Source: Spirochaetaceae bacterium (lineage in GTDB: Bacteria > Spirochaetota > Spirochaetia > SZUA-6 > Bin103). Taken from it: 64,000 nucleotides of DNA. The stretch covers positions 1 to 64,000 of the forward strand of contig JAPPGB010000030.1 in the NCBI GenBank assembly GCA_028821475.1. Direction: 5' to 3'. Of this stretch, positions 1 to 7,887 are shown one piece after another. A program made the translations under genes and the position numbers. Below the pieces are notes generated by a model. It did not search any database and was not told the DNA's origin. It saw only the letters and a program-made list of their open reading frames with translations. Within the stretch, counting starts at the first letter, position 1. Every line of letters begins with the position of its first letter.

Positions 1-51
1 TGCCGGGCGGGATTCGCACCCGCTGAGCGACAGCGCCTTTCCACGGCGCAC
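1..51 (-). mobile_element. 5' end of a group II intron (continues outside window)
   Basis: Read on the minus strand, a GTGCGCC start follows the codon run GGG-TAT-AAC-ATC-CCA-TTT-GC of the peptide-binding-protein gene. GTGCG is the group II intron 5' consensus. The next bases form a GGCGC-rich stem and a hairpin CGGG-TGCGAAT-CCCG, a motif I recall from domain I of bacterial group II introns. Homology to the paralogous binding proteins stops exactly here: paralogues continue PF-(D/E)-x-W-P-E-E, whereas this frame turns into Arg/Cys-rich nonsense. The rest of the intron lies beyond position 1. The assignment is inferred from the boundary and the short motifs. Confidence 0.55.
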
Positions 52-1229
52 GCAAATGGGATGTTATACCCCTCGACCCTCACCCACCCGTGAGGTGTCG
101 CGACTCCTATACCCTTGAAGTAGGTATTGTTGACGGCCTCGGAGTCAATTGCCATCTGCATCGCCTTGCGCACTCTCAGGTCGTCAAAAGGCGGATTGAT
201 AACGTCAAAACCAAGAGCAGTCTCCGACCGCCCGAACACATGCCACTGCACGATCTCAGGGTTAGTGCGCTTGAGGCTTTCTGCCTGGTCGATTGATGTT
301 ATTGAAGATGCCCCGGCATGACCCGTATAATCAAGCTGACGCGAGCGTAGCGCCGCCAGAATTGTCGCCGTTTCAGGCATGATCAGGGTCCTTATCTTGT
401 CAGTATAGGGCAAGCGGTTCTCCGGGTATTTCTCGTCGTGGCCCCAGTAGTCAGGATTCCTTTCGTAGGTTATCGAGCTTTCCTCGACCCTGTCAGTCAG
501 CATATAGGGCCCAGTGCCGACCAGGTTCCTCCAATCTTTGACGTCGCCCTGCTGTTTGATCACCTCGGGGGGTAACATGGTGCCGGTTTGGGCGAGGGCG
601 AGGTTCATCAGCGCTTGGAGGCTCGGCTCCTTCAGCTTCACGACAACCGTCCACTCGTCGGTGGCCGCTATCGATTCGATTGGCAAATCCTTGATCCAGT
701 CCCTGGGACTAGGTTCGGTGAAGCCGCTGCCGAGACCGGTCACACGATGAAGGTTGTATTCGATGTCCGAGGCATTCAGCTCCCGACCGTTCATCGGCGC
801 CTTATCGTGCCAGTGAACACCCTGACGGATGTGGAAGATTATCGTGAGTGGGTCGGGTTGCTCCCAGCTTTCAGCCAACTGCCCTCTCAGGGGAATTCCC
901 AGCACCACGCCTGTTGAAGTGAGGCTATTTTGGTCCCTTGGTATTGCCCAGTCCGCAATGCCCAGCTTCTCTACCACAGGAGCGACAAGATTTCCCGGCC
1001 CGTGCTGGAACCAGGTGTCGGCAACCGGATAGTCGCCCTTTATAGCATGGGAAAATGTCCCGCCATACTCCGGCGCCGTCACCATCTTGCCGGTGGTTGG
1101 GTCCATCACCATTTCCTGCTCCATGGCGGCTGCCGGCTCCTCTTCTGCGGCAGCTGCCCAGAGGCCGGCTGCGGTCAGGACCAGGACCAACGCAACCGCG
1201 AAGGTCCTTGTGACTCGTACAATATTCAT
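52..1229 (-). CDS. Peptide ABC transporter substrate-binding protein, 5' exon only (interrupted by intron)
   Basis: First 392 residues of an SBP_bac_5 (DppA/OppA-type) periplasmic binding protein. A signal peptide (MNIVRVTRTFAVAL, hydrophobic core, AAA-type cleavage region) is followed by an acidic/Ala linker and the tag DPTTGK shared by the other binding proteins of the window. Then come the family landmarks YGGT, LAESWEQPDPLT, HIRQGVHWHDKAPMNGREL and FDDLRVRKAMQMAID. The reading frame is open throughout and breaks off at residue 392 at the intron junction, so the C-terminal third lies outside the window. It starts at an ATG; upstream GGAG is seven bases away. If the intron splices, the protein may still be made; otherwise it is a pseudogene. 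Confidence 0.8.
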
Positions 1230-1256
1230 ATGTAACTCCGTATGGGTTGATTCTTT

Positions 1257-1298
1257 GAGAGCATTGCCGGAGCGGATTGCCGCTCCCTGGCTGCTCTC
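1257..1298 (-). promoter_or_regulatory. Leader hairpin beside the ribosome-binding site
   Basis: Outer arms GAGAGC/GCTCTC enclose a perfect seven-base-pair inner hairpin (GGAGCGG-ATTG-CCGCTCC, 1269-1286). The structure ends about 28 bases before the ATG at 1229. The same position in the two paralogous leaders (50297-50339 and 55070-55108) carries an analogous GAGAGTG/CACTCTC stem, so the structure is conserved while its sequence changes. A role in translation control is inferred. Confidence 0.5.
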
Positions 1299-1356
1299 GC
1301 GCCCGCAACGCGGGACAGCCAGTCCGGGTAGCCGAGGGTGGTTACCCACCCCAGGC

Positions 1357-1400
1357 CCCCACAGTCCCGTGCGAGCGCAATTGACGCACACGGTTCCTCA
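1357..1400 (-). ncRNA. Group II intron domain V
   Basis: Immediately after the maturase stop the minus strand reads GAGGAACCGTGTGCG, a short loop, then CGCTCGCACGGGACTGTGG. This is the typical domain V hairpin, with a long CCGTG-GCG stem. It supports the group II assignment independently of the protein. Confidence 0.6.
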
Positions 1401-2738
1401 AATCGCAGCCTTCGCTGCGTAGATAGAATGAACGACACGTGCCGCCGGCAGGGGGTAACGTGCCAGCAGCCGAGCAAAGCATGCCCAGTTGAGACGCCGG
1501 CCACCACGACGATTCAGCCACTTCATCCAGAGGTGTTTCACCGTGTAGTAGAACAGCGCCAAAGAGCGCGCATTACCCGTGAGGCCGTAGTACCCTTAAT
1601 GGCCTAACAGCTTGCGCCGCAGGACCGCTTGCTGTCCCCGCAGCGGCGCATGGCGGTTGCGCTTGCACCAGGTTGATACAGCGCGTAGCGCGCGGGTAAT
1701 CCGGTCGCGCGCGGTCTTCCGCTGCACGATCCATTTCCCCGTGCGCGAGCGTCCCCAGTAGTGGGTGAACCCCAGAAACTGGAAACTCTCCCGTCGTGCT
1801 CCCGCCCTGTCCCCTTCCGGTGGTTCAAACCGCAGCATCTCGGTCTTCTCCTCGTGCACGGTCAGCCCGTATTTCGCGAAACGCTTGGGCAAGGTGTTCA
1901 ATACCCGCTCGGCATCGTGCCGATCGGTGAATACCATTACCGCGTCGTCCGCAAATCGTACCAGGAATGCCCGTCCCCGCAGGTGCCGTTGCACTACCTC
2001 GGTGAACCACTGGTCGAGTACTTCGTGCAGGTAGATATTGCTCAGTAGCGGAGATATCCCTCCACCCTGTGGCGTCCCCTGCCCCGCGTGTGAGACAGCG
2101 CCATTCTCCATGACGCCGGCTTTCAGCCATTTGCCAATAAGCCGTGTGATCACTCCATCTCGCATCCGCTGTCCGAGAATCGTTCGTAGCTGAGTGTGTG
2201 ACAGGGTGTCGAAGAACTTGCGTATGTCCAGGTCTATCACACTACCTCCCCCTTCCCGCATCGTCTGTTTCCAGAGTGCATCCAGCGCCGTGTGCGGCGA
2301 TCGCTCGGGCCGAAAGCCGTGCGAACAGTCCAAGAAGTCCTGCTCGTACAGAGGCTCAAGCAGCATCTGCACCGCCCGCTGGAGTATCTTGTCCTCGAAA
2401 GTCGGTATCCCGATGGGCCGGGTTTCTCCGCTTGTCCCCTTCGGTATGTGCACCCGCCTCACCGGCGGTGCCCTATACGTACCTGCCTTCGCGCGCTCCA
2501 GGAGCGATTTCAGGTTCTGCCCCAGGTTCTCTTCGTACTGCTCGGCGGTCTGTCCATCGACGCCAGCTGCACCGTCCTTCCGGGTGCGCCGGTAGGCCTC
2601 GTGCAGCCACTCCAAATCCATATGATGCGCCAGCGACGTAAACGCCACTTCCGGGTGGATTCTCGCGTTCTCTGCTATCCGCTGCTGTTTCGTTAACACG
2701 TTTCCAGATTCCATTGCACCTTCCGTGTTTCCCCGCAT
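1398..2738 (-). pseudogene. Group II intron reverse transcriptase/maturase with a premature stop
   Basis: LtrA-type reverse transcriptase. RT landmarks are present in order: RPIGIPTFEDKILQ (about 107-120), FRPERSPH (142-149), VIDLDIRKFFD (167-177), GTPQGGGISPLL (221-232), the catalytic FADD (262-265, replacing the more usual YADD) and QFLGFTHYW. The frame stops at a TAA after LRRKLLGH (1596-1598). Translation past that codon in the same frame gives GYYGLTGNARSL...ARVVHSIYAAKAAI up to a TGA at 1398, the usual maturase (domain X) end. The TAA therefore replaces the Tyr expected in HYGYYG, a single nonsense mutation. There is no HNH endonuclease domain. The product would be an RT lacking its maturase tail unless the stop is read through. 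Confidence 0.85.
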
Positions 2739-3460
2739 CGGTTCTGCGACTCGACGCCCTCCTTCCCTCCACCGGGTCCGGTGCGGCGACCGTTCCCCGG
2801 CTTCATCGGTACTATGGGGGCGCTAAGACTTCTCGCTGCCCTTCTCGCCGCGCTTCGTTGCCTTCGCTTGGCGATACCATGCCGGCACCCGTCTGTTCGC
2901 TCCTGTGCTTCTTCGGATGCCCTTCCGCACAGGCCTGGACTTTGGTACCCCGGCGTCCCTCCGGCTCTCCCGTCATGGAAACAACGAGACCTCCCAGGTT
3001 CCTGGGCCACCCGCTCCACATCTGCCCTGCTCTCCGACCCCGGCCGGGCCTCCGTGCCAAGCCATTGTTTTCGGCACGTCGGTGCTGCCCCCGCTCTCAG
3101 AACGACGAAGGCCCCAGCAATTATTCTTTCGTGGCTCAATGACACGGCTTCTGTGGTCGCGGTCTACGCTTCGTCCCCGGGGTCGCCCCCGACCAACGCA
3201 AGACTCGCTTCCGGCTGCCGGCTACGCTCTACCGGGTGGGATTGGCTACCCACAGGGTGGCTACGACAGGTTTCTGATGCATACTTCACATCTTCCTCCC
3301 CTCCCAGGCTTGGCCTGGCGCGATCAGAGTCAGATTCCCGGCGTGCGCGGCGTGTGACTCAGCCGGGTTCACCCGGGTCACACCGCGCGCGCGTGCGGTT
3401 CTTTGCGTATGATGGGCACCTCCGATGCGCCGGGACACCGGCGGGGTGTGGTGAACGTGA

Positions 3461-3779
3461 TTGACCGGTAACGCCGGCGGTCGGTTCCGCGACGGTGAGA
3501 CGGGGGGCGGGCCCCAGGAAGGTTGCGGTGGTGAGCGAACGAAGGTGGACTGAGCCGCCACCGCACGCAGCCGGCCGCGGCCCCCGCGCTGCAGGCGAAG
3601 ACGCCCGCGCGGCGATCAGCGGTGGCGGTTAAAGGTTTCTCGTATAAAGAGTTGCCGGGGGGGGGGGCCTACTGGTTGCGTCAACTGGTAGCAGTTCTGA
3701 GTGCTATGGTCGCGCATGGTCGGCATGTGTCCGAAACCGCTCAGTCAATGATCATGCACCGTCCGATGCCGTCCGTCAA
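3461..3779 (-). promoter_or_regulatory. Distal leader and promoter of the interrupted binding-protein gene (copy D)
   Basis: On the minus strand: -35 TTGACG (3774-3779), 17-bp spacer, -10 CATGAT (3751-3756). Then come a hexamer pair ACYAGT-like/ACTGGT with 7-bp spacing (about 3670-3690), a run of ten C (complement of the G-run at 3657-3666) and a GCCGGCGTTACCGG hairpin (3464-3480). This order matches the leaders at 50.5, 55.3 and 57.2 kb. No convincing gene is present between 3384 and 3906. Confidence 0.55.
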
Positions 3780-3906
3780 GGCCCCGGCAATGCCCCCTAA
3801 TGCCCCCGCACAGCGGCCAACAGCGGCCCAGCGGCCGCAGCGTCATCCCACACAGCCGGTCAGGCCAGAGTGGGGGACAGCCGACAGGTTGCTCGGCGCT
3901 CCCGTG

Positions 3907-5745
3907 TCAGGAATCTGAGTGCTGCTCGATCGCGGCTGCGCGCTGCTGGGCGGCGCGCAGGCGGGCCGGGTCGAACTTGCCGGCGCGGTCGAACTTGTAG
4001 ATGCCGTTCTGCTCCTGGTAGATGTCGGTAAGCTGAGTGTAGCAGTAGCCGAACATGTCGGGGTTGTCGAGCAGCACGGCGCACAGCCGCTCGAAGCGAG
4101 CGTAGAATTCCTCCAGGGTGCGCGGGCGCTCGCCGTACCCCCATGAGTCCTCGCCGGCGGCCACCTCGGGGTTCCACCAGATACCGCCGAACTCGCTCAC
4201 GAAGTAGGGCTGACCGCGGTAGGCGATCGACCACTGCAGCCCGCCGGCCAGCCGCTCCAGGGTGCGCTCCGGCATGCCCCAGCCGGCCGCGCTGTTCAGG
4301 TACGGCTTGTTGTCGGCCAAGCCGGCCTGGTTGGCCGCGAGCTGCTGCGGGTCCTGGGAGTAGTCGTGGCTGTCGTAGACGTCGGACTCTGGAACGCGGT
4401 GCGAGTAGCCGGAGCTGTCCAGCACCGGGCGGGTGGTGTCCATCGCCTTGGTGGCCAGAAACATGCCGCGCGTCACGTCGTCCAGCACCGTGATCCGGTC
4501 GCCGAGCCGCTGCCAGGTCTCGTTCAGCGGGCACCAGCCGACGATGCACGGGTGCGAGTAGTCGCGCTCCAGGACCTCCAGCCACTGGGTGACGTACTCG
4601 GCGCCCGGCCTCTGGTGCTCGCCGTCGATGGGGCCTTCGAGGCGGCAGCCCCAGTCGCCGAACTCACCCCACACCAGGTAGCCGAGCTGGTCGGCGTGGT
4701 ACAGGAAGCGCTCCTCGAACACCTTCTGGTGCAGGCGCGCGCCGTTGAAGCCGGCTACCATGCTCAGCTCGATGTCGCGGCGCAACGCCGCGTCGGTCGG
4801 CGCGGTCATGATGCCATCCGGGTAGTAGCCCTGATCCAGCACCAGGCGCTGAAACACCACCTCGCCGTTGAGCCGGATCGCCTTGCCGTCGATGCTCACG
4901 GCGCGCAGCGCCGTGTACGAGGTTGCCTCGTCCACCACCGTGCCGGCGGCATCCACCAGCGTGATGGCGACGTCGTAGAGATGCGGGGCGCCGGCCTGCC
5001 ACAGCCGCCGGCGGCCTTCCGGGACGTGCAGGTCGAGACGCGGGGCCAGGTCCAGGTCGGCGGCGCACTCGGCGCCGGCCACCTCGCCTTCGGCATCGCT
5101 GAGCGTGGCGCGCAGGCGCAGGCCGGGCGCGTTGCCGGTCAGCGGCTGCTCGAGGCGAATGACGCCGCCGGCCACGTCCGGCGTCAGCCGCGGCCGGCGC
5201 AGCGCCAGGTCGGGCACCGGCTCCATCCACACCGTCTGCCAGATGCCGGTGGTGCGCACGTAGATGGCGCGGTGCGGCCCATACTCGCGCGACTGCTTGC
5301 CGCGCGGCTGCGGGCGCTCCGCGGTGTCGCGCGCGCGCACGGTGATGACCGCCTCCTCGCCCGGCGCCGCCACGCCGTGCAGGTCACAGGTAAATGGCGA
5401 GAACCCGCCCCGATGGCGCCCCACCTCGACGCCGTTGACCCACACCGTGGCGTCGTAGTCGACGGCCTGGAAATGCAGCAAGACGCGGCGGCCCGCCCAC
5501 GCCGCGGGGATTGTTACCCGGCGGCGGTACCAGACGGCGTTGAGGAAATCGTGGTTCTCGACCCCCGACAGCCTGGACTCCGGGCAGAAGGGCACCGTGA
5601 TGGTGCCGTTCAGTTCGCGCTCCAGGAGCCCGCGGTCGATGCCGCTGTCTCCCTGGTCGATCTCGAACTGCCACTCGCCGTTCAGGCACAGCCAATCGGG
5701 GCGCACGAACTGCGGGCGGGGATACTCGTCACGGGGTGTCGGCAC
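3907..5745 (-). CDS. Glycoside hydrolase family 2 protein
   Basis: A 612-residue GH2 enzyme (beta-galactosidase/beta-glucuronidase superfamily). Domains in order: N-terminal jelly-roll sugar-binding domain (about 15-180, with WYRRRVTIP and VWVNGVEVGRHRGGFSPF), immunoglobulin-like domain (about 180-285) and TIM-barrel catalytic domain. The acid/base is Glu409 in GWCPLNETW and the nucleophile is Glu518 in YFVSEFGG. No signal peptide is visible, so it is probably cytoplasmic and acts on imported oligosaccharide. The start ATG is preceded by AGGAGAGC. It stands alone between the intron-bearing locus and the AIPR gene. Substrate specificity cannot be read from the motifs. Confidence 0.9.
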   Translation of the reverse strand: MPTPRDEYPRPQFVRPDWLCLNGEWQFEIDQGDSGIDRGLLERELNGTITVPFCPESRLSGVENHDFLNAVWYRRRVTIPAAWAGRRVLLHFQAVDYDATVWVNGVEVGRHRGGFSPFTCDLHGVAAPGEEAVITVRARDTAERPQPRGKQSREYGPHRAIYVRTTGIWQTVWMEPVPDLALRRPRLTPDVAGGVIRLEQPLTGNAPGLRLRATLSDAEGEVAGAECAADLDLAPRLDLHVPEGRRRLWQAGAPHLYDVAITLVDAAGTVVDEATSYTALRAVSIDGKAIRLNGEVVFQRLVLDQGYYPDGIMTAPTDAALRRDIELSMVAGFNGARLHQKVFEERFLYHADQLGYLVWGEFGDWGCRLEGPIDGEHQRPGAEYVTQWLEVLERDYSHPCIVGWCPLNETWQRLGDRITVLDDVTRGMFLATKAMDTTRPVLDSSGYSHRVPESDVYDSHDYSQDPQQLAANQAGLADNKPYLNSAAGWGMPERTLERLAGGLQWSIAYRGQPYFVSEFGGIWWNPEVAAGEDSWGYGERPRTLEEFYARFERLCAVLLDNPDMFGYCYTQLTDIYQEQNGIYKFDRAGKFDPARLRAAQQRAAAIEQHSDS

Positions 5746-5906
5746 TGTGCTCTCCTTTGCGACGGGCGGTCTCGAATCGGCGGCCCGTTACACCGGAGCC
5801 GGGTGGCGGTAGGGGCGGCGATCGGGCTGGCGATCGAGGGGCTCGGCGTTGCTGTCGGCGCCACCGTCCAGATCGTCGATGAAGGACTTCGGACACTTCC
5901 AAGCCC

Positions 5907-7550
5907 TCAAAGGCCGCCGGGCGCGTTCAGCACTTCCAGCAGGTCGCCGCGCCGGAACGTGGCAGCGAGTTGCTGCAGCGACACTTCGCGATCGCCGTAG
6001 CAGCGGCGCAGGGCGTCTCTCAGCGTATCGATGGCCGCCGCGTAGTGGCGCTCACCATCGCTCTCAAGGGCAGCCTGGAGCGCACCGAAGTTGCGGTGCG
6101 AGATATCGCTTGGCGCGACCTGCAGGCCGGCAAGCAGGTCGCGACCGATAAGCATGGCGAGGTGATGCGACGCGTAAGGAAGGAAGTTGGGCGAGTCGTC
6201 GGTAGCGAGTTTCCGTGCCCGCTCGACGAATCGGAAAATCTGGGCCGCAAGCAACGCCTGTGGCGCGGCAAGACCCGAAAAAATCAAGTCGTACAGCTTG
6301 GCGAAGTGCTGGGACCGATGGAACCTGGCCTGATGGGGCTTCGCTCGCCACACGGCCAGAACCGCTTCTGCCACCAGGGAGCTGGTGATCACCTGCCCCG
6401 CGAGCCCACGTTCGTCGCGGTGGCGCTTGTAGCCGTAACCGAGCTGTTCCAAGCCGAGAGCCAAGGTCTTCTGCCGCTCATCGTTCGAACGAAGGTCGCG
6501 CAGGTCCACCGGGCTCTGGCTGTTCGTGGCCTTGGTGATCTCCTGTACGACTTCCCGCGACTCGCCCGGTAACTGATAGATGCGAATCAGAACATGTGCC
6601 TCTGCCGCGCACGAGTTGTTGTCAGTCAGCGTCCGGTGGATCGTCTTGCAGGTCTGCCCGCCGTTGATCACCTGCACGTTCTTCATTCGTACCACGTAGT
6701 CCGTTCGTTGCAGGGCGTTGAAGTCGAAGCGATCGCAGATCATCGTGATGCCGTTGTTGTAGAAGTAGAAATCGGCGGACTTCTCGTCATCGAGCAATGT
6801 GGCGCGAATGTCCATGTTGACGCGATTGGCATGGCCGAGATAGCGCCGGATGTTGTGCTCCAGGAGATGGTCTCCGTGTTCGTCGAACAGACGATACAGC
6901 TCGTGGACCGACGCTCGTCCTATCAGCACCCTTCTGAAATTCAGGTCTTCGGTGACGATGCCGCCGCTCAGCATCATGGTGGCATCAACGTGAGGCCCAC
7001 GCTGTAGGGAGCGCACGATGGCGTCATGGTTGAAATGGATGAACTCCAGTTGGTCGCCGTAGTCGCGCACGGCTTGTCGCGCCCACGCGTCCGCCTGCGC
7101 AGTCCACCGCGCGCCGTTGTTGCAGAGCACTACGCGAACCGTGGGGATATAGCCATCGACGATGAGGGAGCGTGCCTCGGCGATGTGCGGCTCGAGCCGC
7201 TCGTTCAGAGCGACCCGCCGCTGCGGGTCGAACAGCATCTCGACGGTCTGGACGGCAGCCTGTACGCCTGTCTCCGGGAAATTGGCGGTCCCGCTCAGGT
7301 CTCTGACCTTGTACTTGCCCTGAAACAGCGTTACGGGGAAGCCATCGGAGTCCACGTCGCCGATGTGCACTCCGTCGACGCCGGCGTCGTTGCCTCCTTC
7401 AGTCAGCAACTCGGCGCACTCTTCGAGAGCGAATTCCAGCGCCGTGGACATGCAGAGCAGCACGAAGGCGGCCGATCGCTGCTTGTTTTCGTCCGCCCAG
7501 GGAAACCAGTCGGGATGTTCGTCGATGATTCCCGAAATCCGCTGATCCAC
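5907..7550 (-). CDS. AIPR family (abortive phage infection) protein
   Basis: A 547-residue protein. The AIPR signature lies in the middle: FYFYNNGITMICDRF (261-275) and QVINGGQTCKTIH (293-305). The N-terminal part resembles a PD-(D/E)XK/Mrr-like fold: GGNDAGVDGVH with Asp55/Asp59 and FQGKYK with Gln77-x-Lys79. AIPR proteins are associated with abortive phage defence; a nuclease-fold N-terminus fits nucleic-acid attack after phage sensing, but that function is inferred. It is divergent from the binding-protein gene at 7888. The shared 338-bp gap holds a 20-bp-period direct repeat (7699-7733) that may regulate either gene. Confidence 0.8.
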   Translation of the reverse strand: MDQRISGIIDEHPDWFPWADENKQRSAAFVLLCMSTALEFALEECAELLTEGGNDAGVDGVHIGDVDSDGFPVTLFQGKYKVRDLSGTANFPETGVQAAVQTVEMLFDPQRRVALNERLEPHIAEARSLIVDGYIPTVRVVLCNNGARWTAQADAWARQAVRDYGDQLEFIHFNHDAIVRSLQRGPHVDATMMLSGGIVTEDLNFRRVLIGRASVHELYRLFDEHGDHLLEHNIRRYLGHANRVNMDIRATLLDDEKSADFYFYNNGITMICDRFDFNALQRTDYVVRMKNVQVINGGQTCKTIHRTLTDNNSCAAEAHVLIRIYQLPGESREVVQEITKATNSQSPVDLRDLRSNDERQKTLALGLEQLGYGYKRHRDERGLAGQVITSSLVAEAVLAVWRAKPHQARFHRSQHFAKLYDLIFSGLAAPQALLAAQIFRFVERARKLATDDSPNFLPYASHHLAMLIGRDLLAGLQVAPSDISHRNFGALQAALESDGERHYAAAIDTLRDALRRCYGDREVSLQQLAATFRRGDLLEVLNAPGGL

Positions 7551-7698
7551 GATGGCCGCGTTGATGTTCGTCGTCCCGCTCCCTTACGTTGGCTGTCTTC
7601 ACCGGTAAGGATACGGTGACAGGCAGGCCGTCATGCAACCCCGCTCAAGGGCTCGACCCGGCCAAGGCGCAGAGCACCTGCACCCACGGTGCCCTGTT

Positions 7699-7733
7699 GG
7701 TGGTCATCGTATCCTCTCGGTGGTCATCGTATC
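7699..7733. repeat. Tandem 15-mer operator-like repeat
   Basis: GGTGGTCATCGTATC occurs at 7699-7713 and again at 7719-7733. The 20-bp period (about two helical turns) puts both copies on one DNA face. They lie midway in the intergenic region between the divergent AIPR and binding-protein genes. No other feature was seen in that gap. Confidence 0.6.
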
Positions 7734-7887
7734 TTCGATCCACTGCAGGTACTCGTCGTGATGGCGCGGATCTCCGCACCCTCCTGTCCCCACCTCAACC
7801 TGCCACAGGACAGGGGCGGGAACCAAGCGGCTTTGACGCCTTTGACACCGCCTGCCGGCTGGGATAGGGTGCGGCGCAGAGGTACTC

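Larger units (their letters stand above)
1326..3383 (-). mobile_element. Group II intron with internal RT/maturase gene
   Basis: About 2.06 kb on the minus strand. The proposed 5' end at 3383 reads GTGTGACCC and can fold GTGTGAC...GTCACAC around CCGGGT/ACCCGG. A long GC-rich non-coding part (domains I-III) precedes the RT gene in domain IV. Domain V and a domain VI-like hairpin (GGGTGG-GTAA-CCACCC) follow, and the 3' end lies near 1326. The element sits between a leader of the binding-protein family (promoter at 3751-3779) and the binding-protein start codon at 1229, so it appears inserted in the leader. Both boundaries are approximate; splice sites were not verifiable. Confidence 0.65.

Noticed and set aside
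1-50. tRNA 3' end (CGGG-TGCGAAT-CCCG resembles a T-arm)
   Set aside because: The T-loop would have G at position 55 instead of T, no anticodon arm or acceptor pairing was found, and the GTGCG start at the coding break fits a group II intron better.
3622-3918. Plus-strand open frame of 98 codons
   Set aside because: Codon pattern is unlike a protein and it covers the G-run and the minus-strand promoter of copy D; no domain or ribosome site.
4366-6000. Long plus-strand frame over the GH2 gene
   Set aside because: It is the antisense of the GH2 gene (GC-rich shadow) without any recognisable motif, while the minus frame has both catalytic Glu residues.
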